A stretch of 64,000 bases of DNA from Modestobacter muralis (GTDB lineage Bacteria > Actinomycetota > Actinomycetes > Mycobacteriales > Geodermatophilaceae), in NCBI RefSeq assembly GCF_010682105.1, contig NZ_JAAGWH010000014.1:58856-122855 (forward strand), given 5' to 3'. The notes under the pieces were generated by a model, which worked only from the letters and a program-made list of their open reading frames with translations, made no database searches and was not told where the DNA came from. The position numbers and the translations under genes were made by a program. Below, one piece after another: positions 34,378 to 42,600 of this stretch. Position 1 is the stretch's first letter. Each line of letters begins with the position of its first letter.

Positions 34378-34645
34378 GACAGACTCCCCAACTCCTCGCC
34401 CCACCGGCCGACCCGCACCCCCGGCCCGGCGGGGAAGCGCATGCGGGGAAGGCATGACGGCCCGGGCCGGTGAGCGGACCCACCGGTGTTCGAACACGTG
34501 TTCGAACACGTCGAGTAGACCGGAGACGGAGCGGGGACGTCAAGCTGGGACGGGCGCGTCCACGAGCGTGTCCTTGCAGCCACTGCACCGACGGTCGGGG
34601 ACAACTCGTTTGCACCGCGCCCCACCGCCGGTGTCGACTGGACCG
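34378..34645. other. Divergent promoter region dnaE2 operon / MFS gene
   Basis: A 268-bp region without a gene. It holds the LexA box for the minus-strand operon and presumably the promoter for the MFS gene, for which I see no convincing -10/-35 pair. Confidence 0.5.
34490..34505. promoter_or_regulatory. LexA (SOS) box of the dnaE2 operon
   Basis: TCGAACACGTGTTCGA, a perfect 16-bp palindrome that matches the LexA consensus CGAAC-N4-GTTCG. It lies inside a longer symmetric stretch with a second TTCGAA on its right, 113-128 bp upstream of the DUF6504 ATG. It should repress the operon until DNA damage. Confidence 0.9.
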
Positions 34646-36004
34646 GTGCCTGCCCTGCCCCGTGCGCTGACGCCCCTCCGGCGTCCGGGCTACCGCTGGC
34701 TGGCCGTCTCACTGGTGCTCACGCTGACCTCCTCGGGCCTCTACCTGCTGGCCGTGGTCTGGCAGGTGATCGAGCTCGGTGGCGGTCCGGCGGCGCTGTC
34801 CCTGGTCAGCGCCGGCACGGCCGTGGGCATGCTGCTGACCACGCTGCTCGGTGGCGCCCTGGCCGACCGGGTGCCGCAGCGGCGCCTGCTGCTGGTCGTC
34901 GCCGTCGCCGAGCTGGGCGCGACGGGCGTGGTCGCCGGGCTCTCGCTGGCCGGGCTGCTGCAGCTGTGGCACCTGGCCGCGGCGTCGCTGCTCATCGGGC
35001 TGGCCCAGGGCCTCTACTACCCGGCCTATTCCGCGCTGGTGCCCGCCCTGCTGCCCGCCGACGAGCTGCTGGCGGCCAACGGGCTGGAGGGCGTGCTCCG
35101 GCCGCTGCTCACGCAGGCCGCCGGCCCGGCCGCGGCCGGGGCGATCGTCGCGGCCGCCTCACCCGGCGCGGCCCTGCTCGTCACCGCGGTGGCCGCGCTG
35201 GGCGCGGTCCTGGCGCTGCTGCGGCTGCCGGCCACGCCGCTGCGCCGCGACCTGGACGCCGAGGCCGCGGCCGCCGGCGGGCCGGCCCGGCACCCGGTCG
35301 CCGCGCTGCTGCACGACGTCCGGGTCGGCTTCTCCTACATGGTCGCCACCCCGTGGCTGCTCGCGACGCTGGTCTTCGCCTCGCTGCTGGTCCTCGTGGT
35401 GCTCGGCCCGCTGGAGGTGCTCACCCCCTTCGCGCTGCGCGAGCAGACCGGCGGCGGGCCCTCGGAGCACTCGCTGGTGCTGGCCTCGTTCGGGATCGCG
35501 GGGGCGGTGGGCTCCCTCGCCGTTGCCTCGCGCCCGCTGCCGCGCCGCTACCTGACGTTGATGATCATGCTGTGGGGCGCCGGGTGCCTGCCGCTGGCGG
35601 TCTTCGGCGTGGCCACCGAGCTGTGGCTGTTCGTGCTCGCCGCCGCGGTCGCCGGCGCGGCCTTCCAGGGCGCCACCGTCATCTGGGGCACGCTGCTGCA
35701 GCGCCGGGTGCCCCCGGCGATGCTCGGCCGGGTGTCCAGCCTGGACTTCTTCGTCTCGCTGGCCTTCCTGCCGGTGTCGATGGCACTGGCCGGCCCGGTG
35801 AGCGGGGCGATCGGGGTGCCGGCCACCTTCGCCCTCGCCGGGCTGGTGCCCCCGGTGCTGGCGGTGGCCGCGATCGTGGTGGCCCGGCTGCCCGCCGACG
35901 AGATCGCCCACCCGCTCGACACCCCGGCCCGCACGACGGACGGGACGACGGACGGCACGACCGGGGAGACGACCGAGGACACGGCCGCCCTCGGTCGGAG
36001 GTGA
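34646..36004 (+). CDS. MFS transporter (EntS/MFS_3 type)
   Basis: 452-residue integral membrane protein with about twelve segments. The early motif GGALADRVPQRRLL between TM2 and TM3 is the MFS signature loop. Closest in style to MFS_3/EntS-type exporters of siderophores or drugs; substrate unknown. GTG at 34646 starts MPALPRALTPLRRPG just before TM1; the frame is open upstream but covers the promoter. The C-terminus has a Thr/Asp-rich repeat (TTDGTTDGTTGETTED). Confidence 0.85.
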   Translation: MPALPRALTPLRRPGYRWLAVSLVLTLTSSGLYLLAVVWQVIELGGGPAALSLVSAGTAVGMLLTTLLGGALADRVPQRRLLLVVAVAELGATGVVAGLSLAGLLQLWHLAAASLLIGLAQGLYYPAYSALVPALLPADELLAANGLEGVLRPLLTQAAGPAAAGAIVAAASPGAALLVTAVAALGAVLALLRLPATPLRRDLDAEAAAAGGPARHPVAALLHDVRVGFSYMVATPWLLATLVFASLLVLVVLGPLEVLTPFALREQTGGGPSEHSLVLASFGIAGAVGSLAVASRPLPRRYLTLMIMLWGAGCLPLAVFGVATELWLFVLAAAVAGAAFQGATVIWGTLLQRRVPPAMLGRVSSLDFFVSLAFLPVSMALAGPVSGAIGVPATFALAGLVPPVLAVAAIVVARLPADEIAHPLDTPARTTDGTTDGTTGETTEDTAALGRR

Positions 36005-36040
36005 GCACCGGGCGGTGCGGCGGGCTCCCCCGGCCGGTGG

Positions 36041-36046
36041 CAGGAT
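36041..36046 (+). promoter_or_regulatory. Putative -10 element of the ybaK-carotenoid operon (leaderless)
   Basis: CAGGAT ends 7 nt before the ATG at 36054, matching the nAnnnT pattern. Confidence 0.35.
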
Positions 36047-36053
36047 CGCGCGC

Positions 36054-36593
36054 ATGACCTCAGCGGAGATCCCGCAGCACCCCCGGGTCGCCGAGGTCGT
36101 GCAGCTGCTGCGCGCCGCCGGCGTCCCCGGTGAGGTGCGCGTGCTGCCCGACAGCGCCCGGACGGCGGCCGAGGCGGCCGCCGGGCTCGACGTGCCGGTC
36201 GGCGCCATCGCCAACAGCCTGGTGTTCGACGTGGGCGGCCAGCCGCTGCTGGTGCTGACCAGCGGCGCGCACCGGGTGTCCGAGCCGCTGGTGGCCGAGC
36301 TGCTCGGCGTCCCGGCGGTCGTCCGGGCCACCCCAGAGTTCGTCCGGCAGCACACCGGGCAGGCCATCGGCGGCGTCGCCCCGGTCGGGCACCCCGAGCC
36401 CATCGGCACGCTGGTCGACGTCGAGCTGGCCCGGCACACGCAGGTCTGGGCGGCCGCCGGTCACCCGCACACCGTCTTCCCGACCAGCTACACCGAGCTG
36501 CTGCGGCTGACCGACGGCACCCCCGCCGAGGTCGGTCCCGGCCCGTCGGTCGAGCTCGGCACGGCGCCGCACCCCGAGGCGGTGGCCTCGTGA
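36054..36593 (+). CDS. YbaK/EbsC-family aminoacyl-tRNA deacylase
   Basis: 179-residue protein of the YbaK/ProX superfamily that hydrolyses mischarged tRNAs such as Cys-tRNA(Pro). The fold is recognisable from HPRVAEVVQLLRAAG, GAIANSLVFDV, GAHRVSEPLVAELLG and AIGGVAPVGHPEPI. ATG at 36054 lies 7 nt after a CAGGAT -10. Its stop overlaps the GNAT start (GTGA). It heads a run of overlapping genes that continues into carotenoid functions. Confidence 0.88.
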   Translation: MTSAEIPQHPRVAEVVQLLRAAGVPGEVRVLPDSARTAAEAAAGLDVPVGAIANSLVFDVGGQPLLVLTSGAHRVSEPLVAELLGVPAVVRATPEFVRQHTGQAIGGVAPVGHPEPIGTLVDVELARHTQVWAAAGHPHTVFPTSYTELLRLTDGTPAEVGPGPSVELGTAPHPEAVAS

Positions 36594-37168
36594 CCGGCAC
36601 GACCCCGGCGACCCGGGTCGTCGAGCTGCCCACCCCCTGGATGCGCGAGCACCTGCACGATGCGCTGGCCATCTACGGCGCGGCGATGGGCTACGGCGAC
36701 GCCGTCGTCGCCGGTCGCTACGGCTACGCCGTCCAGCACACCGAGCGCACCGGCTTCCGCGCGGTCGGGGCGTTCGTGGAGACGCCGGACGGCGAGCGGC
36801 TGGTCGGCTTCGGCTACGGCTACCTGGTCGCGCCCGGCCAGTGGTGGCACGACCAGGTGCGCAACGCCCTGGACCGGCGGACGGCGAAGCAGTGGCTGCC
36901 CGGCGCCTTCGAGGTCTGCGAGCTGCACGTGCACCCAGACCACCAGAGCCGCGGGCTGGGCCGGCAGCTGCTGCACGCCCTGGTCGCCGACGCCGACTCC
37001 CCGGTGGCGCTGCTGAGCACGCCCGACACCGACACCAAGGCGTTCCGGCTCTACCACGCCGACGGCTTCGTCGACCTCGCCCGGGGCCACCACTTCCCCG
37101 GCGACTCCCGCCCCTTCGCCATCCTGGGTGCCCGCCTGCCGCTGGCCCCGCCTGTCCGGAAGGACTGA
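36590..37168 (+). CDS. GNAT family N-acetyltransferase
   Basis: 192-residue acetyltransferase. Motif A VCELHVHPDHQSRGLGRQLL contains the acetyl-CoA pyrophosphate loop (Q/R-x-x-G-x-G/A), followed by LLSTPDTDTKAFRLYHADGFVD. Substrate unknown. GTG at 36590 overlaps the YbaK stop; its own TGA overlaps a CTG that begins the next gene. Confidence 0.88.
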   Translation: MTGTTPATRVVELPTPWMREHLHDALAIYGAAMGYGDAVVAGRYGYAVQHTERTGFRAVGAFVETPDGERLVGFGYGYLVAPGQWWHDQVRNALDRRTAKQWLPGAFEVCELHVHPDHQSRGLGRQLLHALVADADSPVALLSTPDTDTKAFRLYHADGFVDLARGHHFPGDSRPFAILGARLPLAPPVRKD

Positions 37169-38868
37169 TCGCCGTTCCCAGCTCGCCGCAGGACACCGCC
37201 GTCCCCGCGCCGCCCGGCGACACCACCGTCGACGCCGTCGTCATCGGCTCCGGGCACAACGGCATGGTCGCCGCCGCCCACCTGGCGAAGGCCGGGCTGC
37301 GGGTGGAGGTGGTGGAGTCCGACGAGGTGCTGGGCGGCGCGGTCTCCACGGTCGAGCGGTGGCCCGGCGTCCGGGTCGACCGCGGGTCCAGCGCGCACGT
37401 GATCATCCGGCACAGCGGGGTGGTCGAGGAGCTGGAGCTCGACCGGTTCGGGCTGCGCTACATCGACTGCGACCCATGGGCCTTCGCGCCCGCCCCGGTG
37501 CCCGGCGACCCCGGCCCGGACGGGCAGCCGCTGGTGTTCTCCGTCGACCTGGACGCCACCTGCGCCTCCATCGCCGCTGCGTGCGGGGAGGCCGACGCCA
37601 CGGCCTACCGCCGCTTCGTCGAGGTGTGGGGCCCGCGCAGCGCCGCCGTCGTCAAGGCCTTCGGCGACCGGCCCGGCCCGGTCCAGCTGGTTCGGCACCT
37701 GTGGCCGGTGGGCGCCCCCCGCCGCGGCCAGCCGCGCACCCCGGGCGGCGAGATCGCCACCGACTTCATCGGCTCCGGCGACGCCCTGCTCGACCGCTGG
37801 TTCACCCACGAGCGGCTCAAGGCCGCCCTGGCCTGGTTCGGCGCGCAGTCCGGCCCGCCGATGTCCGAGCCCGGCACCGCGGCGATGGTCGGCTGGGTGG
37901 CGCTGCTGCACGACGTCCCGCCCGGCCACCCGGTGGGCGGCTCCGGCGGGCTCACCCAGGCCCTCGCAGCCCGGCTGACCGCCGATGGCGGCCGGGTCAC
38001 CCTCGGCGACGGCGCGGCCCGGCTGCTGGTCGAGGGCCCGGACGGCGCCCGGCGGGTGACCGGTGTGCAGACGGTGTCCGGACGGCGGATCACCGCCCGC
38101 GTCGTCGTCGCCGCCTGCCACGTGCTCGCCACGAAGGCCCTCGCCGGGGACGACGCCCCGCCGGCGCTGGCCGACGCGGACCCGCCGCTGGGCAACGGCT
38201 TCGGCCTGGTGCTGCGCTGCCAGACCGACGCCCTGCCCGACTACCCCGGCGTCGGCGAGGAGGCCCTGCAGGGCCTGCAGCTGCTGTGCACCGACCGCGC
38301 CCAGCTGGCCCGGGCGCACGGTGACTACCTCGCCGGGGAGCTCCCCCGCGAGCCGGTGCCGCTGGCCATGTCGTTCTCCGCGAGCGACCCGACGCTGGCC
38401 CCCGAGGGGCAGCACGTGGTCACCATCTGGGGCCAGTGGTACCCCTACGCCCTCGCCGACGGCAGCCACTGGGACGACCTGGCCGAGGACGCCGCCCAGC
38501 AGCTCGTCGCCGCGGTCGACCGGTACGCCCCCGGCTTCGCCGGCTCGGTGCAGCGGATGTACGTCCAGACCCCGCTGAAGCTGGAGCGGGAGCTGTCGCT
38601 GCTGCGCGGCAACGTCATGCACGTGGAGATGAGCCTGGCCAGCATGTTCGGCTTCCGGCCCACCCCCGCGCTGTCCGGCCACCGGGTCCCCGGGCTGGAC
38701 GGGCTGTACCTGGCCGGTGCCTCCACCCACCCCGGCGGCGGGGTCTCGGGCAACTCCGGGCGTACCGCCGCGCGGATCGTGCTGGCCGACCGCCGTCCCG
38801 CCGCGCGGCTGCGCGCCGGGCTGCGGGCGGGGGTGCGGAGCCGGCTGGCGGCCAGGACGGGGCGGTGA
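37165..38868 (+). CDS. FAD-dependent oxidoreductase, CrtI/CrtO-like
   Basis: 567-residue flavoprotein of the phytoene-desaturase superfamily. The dinucleotide-binding site VVIGSGHNGMVAAAHLAKAG lies near residue 25-45 and the C-terminal FAD motif GLDGLYLAGASTHPGGGVSG is present. The HNGMVAA variant is typical of the CrtO (carotene ketolase)/PYROXD2 branch rather than CrtI. There is no ATG, GTG or TTG before the FAD motif; CTG at 37165, overlapping the previous stop as CTGA, or ATC at 37168 is the likely start, just after GGAAGGA. Followed by a CruF-like and a glycosyltransferase gene, suggesting late carotenoid oxidation. Confidence 0.82.
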   Translation: MIAVPSSPQDTAVPAPPGDTTVDAVVIGSGHNGMVAAAHLAKAGLRVEVVESDEVLGGAVSTVERWPGVRVDRGSSAHVIIRHSGVVEELELDRFGLRYIDCDPWAFAPAPVPGDPGPDGQPLVFSVDLDATCASIAAACGEADATAYRRFVEVWGPRSAAVVKAFGDRPGPVQLVRHLWPVGAPRRGQPRTPGGEIATDFIGSGDALLDRWFTHERLKAALAWFGAQSGPPMSEPGTAAMVGWVALLHDVPPGHPVGGSGGLTQALAARLTADGGRVTLGDGAARLLVEGPDGARRVTGVQTVSGRRITARVVVAACHVLATKALAGDDAPPALADADPPLGNGFGLVLRCQTDALPDYPGVGEEALQGLQLLCTDRAQLARAHGDYLAGELPREPVPLAMSFSASDPTLAPEGQHVVTIWGQWYPYALADGSHWDDLAEDAAQQLVAAVDRYAPGFAGSVQRMYVQTPLKLERELSLLRGNVMHVEMSLASMFGFRPTPALSGHRVPGLDGLYLAGASTHPGGGVSGNSGRTAARIVLADRRPAARLRAGLRAGVRSRLAARTGR

Positions 38869-39644
38869 CGGCCACCGCCGTCCCCGGGCGCACCCGGCCG
38901 GCGCCGGGCTGGCTGCCGCTGGCGCTGACCGTGGCGCTGCTGGCCACCGCGATCGCCTACCCGCTGTCCGGCGGCTCGGCCCGCACCGGCATCAGCTGGG
39001 TGATCGTGCTGCTGGGCTCCGCGGCCGCGATCAGCCACGCCTGGGTCAGCCGCGGCGCCCGGACCGGCCTGGGGGTGCTGGTGCTCGTCGCCGTGGTCGC
39101 CGTCGGGTTCGAGGCGCTGGGGCTGTCGACCGGCTTCCCGTACGGCACCTACGACTACAGCGACGTGCTGGGCCCCACGCTGCTCGGCGTCCCGTTCCTG
39201 GTGCCGCTGGCCTGGCTGATGATGGCCTGGCCGAGCTGGGTCCTCGCCCGGCGGCTGGCCCCGGGGTCGCGCCCGCTGCGGGTGCTCGTGGCCGCCTACG
39301 TCTTCGCCGCCTGGGACGTCGTGCTGGACCCGCAGCTGGTGCAGGCCGGCTTCTGGCGCTGGGCGCACCCCACGCCGGGGCTGCCCGGCATCGACACGGT
39401 GCCGCTGACCAACCTGGCCGGCTGGCTGGTCGCCGGGCTGGTGCTGATGACGCTGCTGGACCTGCTCGTGGCCCGCACCGCGACCTCGCCCCGCATCGGC
39501 GACACCGCACCGCTGCTCACGCTGGCCTGGATGGTGCTGGGCGGGGCGCTGGCGCACGCGGTCTGGCTCGACCTCCCCGGGTCGGCCGTGTGGGGCGTCG
39601 CCCTGGCGGCGCCGGTGATCGTCGCGCTGGTCCGCCGACGGTGA
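38865..39644 (+). CDS. Carotenoid biosynthesis membrane protein (CruF-like, DUF422)
   Basis: 259-residue protein with about seven membrane segments. It belongs to the carotenoid-synthesis family that includes the 1',2'-hydratase CruF and bacterioruberin-type enzymes; FPYGTYDYSDVLGPTLLGVPFLVPLAWLMM and AWDVVLDPQLV are family signatures. GTG at 38865 overlaps the previous stop and its own stop overlaps the glycosyltransferase start. It should hydrate an acyclic psi-end of a carotene, supplying the 1'-hydroxyl that the next enzyme can glycosylate. Confidence 0.85.
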   Translation: MTATAVPGRTRPAPGWLPLALTVALLATAIAYPLSGGSARTGISWVIVLLGSAAAISHAWVSRGARTGLGVLVLVAVVAVGFEALGLSTGFPYGTYDYSDVLGPTLLGVPFLVPLAWLMMAWPSWVLARRLAPGSRPLRVLVAAYVFAAWDVVLDPQLVQAGFWRWAHPTPGLPGIDTVPLTNLAGWLVAGLVLMTLLDLLVARTATSPRIGDTAPLLTLAWMVLGGALAHAVWLDLPGSAVWGVALAAPVIVALVRRR

Positions 39645-40753
39645 GTCCGGCGGCGCACCGGCTGGTGCAGGCGTGCGCCGGGCTGTCGGTGCTCGCTGCC
39701 GCGCACGCGGCGGTCAACACCGCGCTGCTGCGCCGTCCCCCGCTCGCGCCGCGGGCGGTCGACCGCCGGGTCACCGTGGTCGTGCCGGCCCGGGACGAGG
39801 CCGACCAGATCGAGGGGTGCCTGGCCGCGCTGCTGGACCAGCGCGGTGTGCCGGGACTGCGCGTGGTGGTGGTCGACGACGGCTCCACCGACGGCACCCC
39901 CGACCGGGTCCCGGTCGACCCCCGGGTGCAGGTGCGCACCGCCCGGCCGCCGGGTCCGGGGTGGCTGGGCAAGCCGAACGCCTGCGCCCAGGGCGCGGCC
40001 GCCGCCGGGGACGCCGACCTGCTGGTGTTCCTCGACGCCGACGTCCGGCTGATGCCCGACGCGATCGCCTCGGCCGTCGCCGTGCTGGACGACGCCGGCC
40101 TCGACCTCGTCTCACCCTGGCCGCGGCAGCTCACCGGCACTGCGGCCGAGCGGCTGGTGCAGCCGCTCCAGCAGTGGCTGTGGGCCACCCTGCTGCCGCT
40201 GCGGCCGGCCGAGCGCTCGCCCCGGCCCTCGCTGGCCGCGGCCAACGGCCAGTTCCTGGTGGTGCGGCGCGCGGCGTACGAGCGGGCCGGCGGGCACACG
40301 GCGGTGCGCGGTGAGGTCCTGGAGGACATCGCCCTGCTGCGTGCGGTCAAGGCCGCCGGCGGGCGCGGGGTCGTCGTCGACGGGTCGACGCTGGCCACCT
40401 GCCGGATGTACGACGGCTGGCCGGCGGTCCGCGACGGCTACACGAAGTCGCTGTGGTCGGCGCTGGGCGGGCACCCGGCGGCGTCGGCCGGGGCCGCCGT
40501 GGCGCTGGGCGCCGTCTGGGTGCTCCCCCCGCTGGCGGCCCTGACCGGGTCGCGGGCCGGACTGGTCGGCTACGCGGCCGGCGTGCTGAACCGGGCGGTC
40601 GTCGCGGCCGGCACCGGCGGGCGGGTGTGGCCCGACGCGCTGGCCCACCCGGTGTCGGTGGCGCTGTTGGACCTGCTGGTGGCCCGCTCGCTGCGCGCCC
40701 ACCGCCGCGGTGAGCTGACCTGGCGGGGCCGCACGCTGACCGTCCCGCGCTGA
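39641..40753 (+). CDS. GT2 glycosyltransferase (CruG-like)
   Basis: 370-residue family 2 glycosyltransferase. VTVVVPARDEADQIEGCLAAL starts the GT-A domain, VVDDGSTDGTP and FLDADVRL are nucleotide/metal motifs, and late hydrophobic segments anchor it in the membrane. In the CruF-CruG arrangement this enzyme glycosylates the carotenoid hydroxyl; a role in carotenoid glycoside formation is inferred from context. GTG at 39641 overlaps the CruF-like stop. Confidence 0.85.
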   Translation: MSPAAHRLVQACAGLSVLAAAHAAVNTALLRRPPLAPRAVDRRVTVVVPARDEADQIEGCLAALLDQRGVPGLRVVVVDDGSTDGTPDRVPVDPRVQVRTARPPGPGWLGKPNACAQGAAAAGDADLLVFLDADVRLMPDAIASAVAVLDDAGLDLVSPWPRQLTGTAAERLVQPLQQWLWATLLPLRPAERSPRPSLAAANGQFLVVRRAAYERAGGHTAVRGEVLEDIALLRAVKAAGGRGVVVDGSTLATCRMYDGWPAVRDGYTKSLWSALGGHPAASAGAAVALGAVWVLPPLAALTGSRAGLVGYAAGVLNRAVVAAGTGGRVWPDALAHPVSVALLDLLVARSLRAHRRGELTWRGRTLTVPR

Positions 40754-40757
40754 GCGC

Positions 40758-40763
40758 GACGAT
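40758..40763 (+). promoter_or_regulatory. Putative -10 element of the flavin reductase gene (leaderless)
   Basis: GACGAT ends 6 nt before the GTG at 40770. Confidence 0.35.
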
Positions 40764-40769
40764 GGGGCG

Positions 40770-41426
40770 GTGACCGAGCCCAGCAGTCCCCCGCGCACCG
40801 GCTTCGACCCCGGGCAGATGGAGACGGGCGCCTTCTACCGGGTGCTCAACTCCGTCGTCGTCCCCCGCCCGATCGCCTGGGTCGTGACCCGTTCGGCCGA
40901 GGGTGTGCACAACCTGGCGCCGCACTCGTTCTACACGGTGGCCTGCGTCGACCCGCCGATCGTGCAGTTCACCTCGGTGGGCCGCAAGGACTCCCTGGTC
41001 AACGCCGAGGCGACCGGGGACTTCACGGTCAACCTCACCCCGGAGTCGATGTTCGAGCAGGCCAACGCCACCGGCACCGACTTCCCGCCCGAGGAGAGCG
41101 AGGCCGAGCACACCGGCGTCCGCCTGGAGCCCAGCGAGACCGTCGCGGCGATGCGGGTGGCGCAGTCACCGGTGTCGCTGGAGTGCACGCTGCACTCGAC
41201 GCTGCGGCTGGGCGACAGCACCGTGGTGTTCGGGCAGGTGCGGCACATCGCCGTCCACACCGCCGCCGTCCGCGACGGCCGCCCGCGGATCGAGCACCTG
41301 CGCCCGCTCGCCCGCCTGGGCGGCAACGAGTGGGCGACGATCGGCGAGGTGAAGGAGATCCGCCGCATCCCCTACGCCACCTGGACCGAGGACCCCTCGA
41401 TCGGCGAGCAGCTCCGCGGCGACTGA
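40770..41426 (+). CDS. Flavin reductase-like FMN-binding protein
   Basis: 218-residue protein of the flavin-reductase (split beta-barrel, DIM6/NTAB) family. Motifs include FYRVLNSVVVPRPIAWVVT, APHSFYTVACVDPPIV and DFTVNLTPESM, the FMN-binding half-barrel. Probably reduces FMN with NAD(P)H or supplies a partner monooxygenase. GTG at 40770 lies 16 nt after the glycosyltransferase stop. A double hairpin follows. Confidence 0.88.
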   Translation: MTEPSSPPRTGFDPGQMETGAFYRVLNSVVVPRPIAWVVTRSAEGVHNLAPHSFYTVACVDPPIVQFTSVGRKDSLVNAEATGDFTVNLTPESMFEQANATGTDFPPEESEAEHTGVRLEPSETVAAMRVAQSPVSLECTLHSTLRLGDSTVVFGQVRHIAVHTAAVRDGRPRIEHLRPLARLGGNEWATIGEVKEIRRIPYATWTEDPSIGEQLRGD

Positions 41427-41427
41427 C

Positions 41428-41500
41428 GGCGGAAGTGGCCACTTCCGCCCTCGAGGACCCGTCGAGGGGCCATCTTCGCGAACATGGCCCCTCCTCGACG
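41428..41500. terminator. Double hairpin between convergent genes
   Basis: A perfect 22-bp palindrome (41428-41449, GGCGGAAGTGGCCACTTCC...) is followed by a second hairpin whose arms (41460-41473 and 41484-41500) match except for a 3-nt bulge. Located between the flavin reductase and adenosine kinase genes, it should stop transcription from both sides. Confidence 0.75.
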
Positions 41501-41505
41501 GGCCG

Positions 41506-42483
41506 TCAGGACGGCAGGTGCGGGGCGACCTCGTCGGCGGCGTCGGCGCCGAAGGCGGCGGCGAAGCGTTCGAGGAACAGCTCGCGGGGCAGCGAGTACT
41601 CCTGGGTGCCGACGACCTCGACGGCGGCGGTGGCGACCGCCGAGCCGACCTGGGTGGCGCGCTCGAGGCCCAGCCCCCACTGCCGGGCGGCGACGAAGCC
41701 GGCGCGCAGCGCGTCGCCACCGCCGGTGGGCTCGACCGGCTTGGTCTCCGGGACGGCGATGACGTGGACCGGCTCGGTCCCGGCCTGCTCGACGACCACG
41801 CCGTCCGCGGCCCGGGTGGTGACCCAGGTGCCGACCCGGGCGAGCACCTCGGCGTCGTCCCAGCCGGTCTTCTGCAGCAGCAGGGCGTGCTCGTACTCGT
41901 TGGTGAAGAGCAGGTCTGCGCCGTCGACCAGGTCGCGGATCATCTCCCCGTCGGCCCAGGCCAGCTGCTGGCTGGGGTCGGCGAGGAAGGGGTAGCCGCG
42001 CTCCCGGCACTCGGCGGTGTGCTGCACCATCGCGGTCGGGTCGTTCGGCCCGATGATCACCAGGTCCAGGCCGCCGACCCGGTGCTCGACCGGGGCCAGC
42101 TCGATCATCGAGGCCTCGCTCATGGCGCCCGAGTAGAACGAGGCGATCTGGTTGTTGGCCACGTCGGTGGTGCAGGTGAACCGGGCGGTGTGCTTCATCT
42201 CCGACCACCGGACGCTGCTGGTGTCAACGCCGTGCCGGGTCAGCCAGGCGTCGTAGTCGGCGAAGTCGCTGCCCACCGCCCCGACCAGCACCGGGGAGAG
42301 GCCGAGCAGCCCCAGCCCGTAGGCCATGTTCGCGCCCGCGCCGCCGCGGTGCTGCACCAGGTCGTCGACCAGGAAGGAGAGCGAGACGTTCTCCATCTTG
42401 CCCTCGACGAACTGGTCGGTGAACTTCCCGGGGAAGGTCATCAGGTGGTCGGTGGCGATCGAACCGGTCACGACGACGGGCAT
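41506..42483 (-). CDS. adoK: Adenosine kinase (PfkB family)
   Basis: 325-residue PfkB sugar kinase closely resembling M. tuberculosis AdoK (Rv2202c): MPVVVTGSIATDHLMTFPGKF, SLSFLVDDLVQHRGG, HTARFTCTTDVANNQIASFY and ADPSQQLA follow that protein almost motif by motif. The catalytic-base motif is PTGGGDALRAGF (usually GxGD). It phosphorylates adenosine to AMP in purine salvage. ATG at 42483; a TTG at 42510 would add 9 residues without homology. Confidence 0.93.
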   Translation of the reverse strand: MPVVVTGSIATDHLMTFPGKFTDQFVEGKMENVSLSFLVDDLVQHRGGAGANMAYGLGLLGLSPVLVGAVGSDFADYDAWLTRHGVDTSSVRWSEMKHTARFTCTTDVANNQIASFYSGAMSEASMIELAPVEHRVGGLDLVIIGPNDPTAMVQHTAECRERGYPFLADPSQQLAWADGEMIRDLVDGADLLFTNEYEHALLLQKTGWDDAEVLARVGTWVTTRAADGVVVEQAGTEPVHVIAVPETKPVEPTGGGDALRAGFVAARQWGLGLERATQVGSAVATAAVEVVGTQEYSLPRELFLERFAAAFGADAADEVAPHLPS

Positions 42484-42600
42484 GAGGGGCTGCTCTCTCC
42501 GGGGGGACAACGGCCATCGAGCGGCCGGTCGAGCCCCGGCCGGGACCGGGCGCGGGACCGCTCCAGGGTAGGAGCCGCCCCGGCCGGCCGCGCGGGGCGG

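Noticed and set aside
36590..37168. Fusion of the GNAT and CrtO-like genes by frameshift
   Set aside because: The CTGA junction matches the overlapping-stop geometry of the neighbouring genes and both proteins are complete, so two separate genes are simpler.
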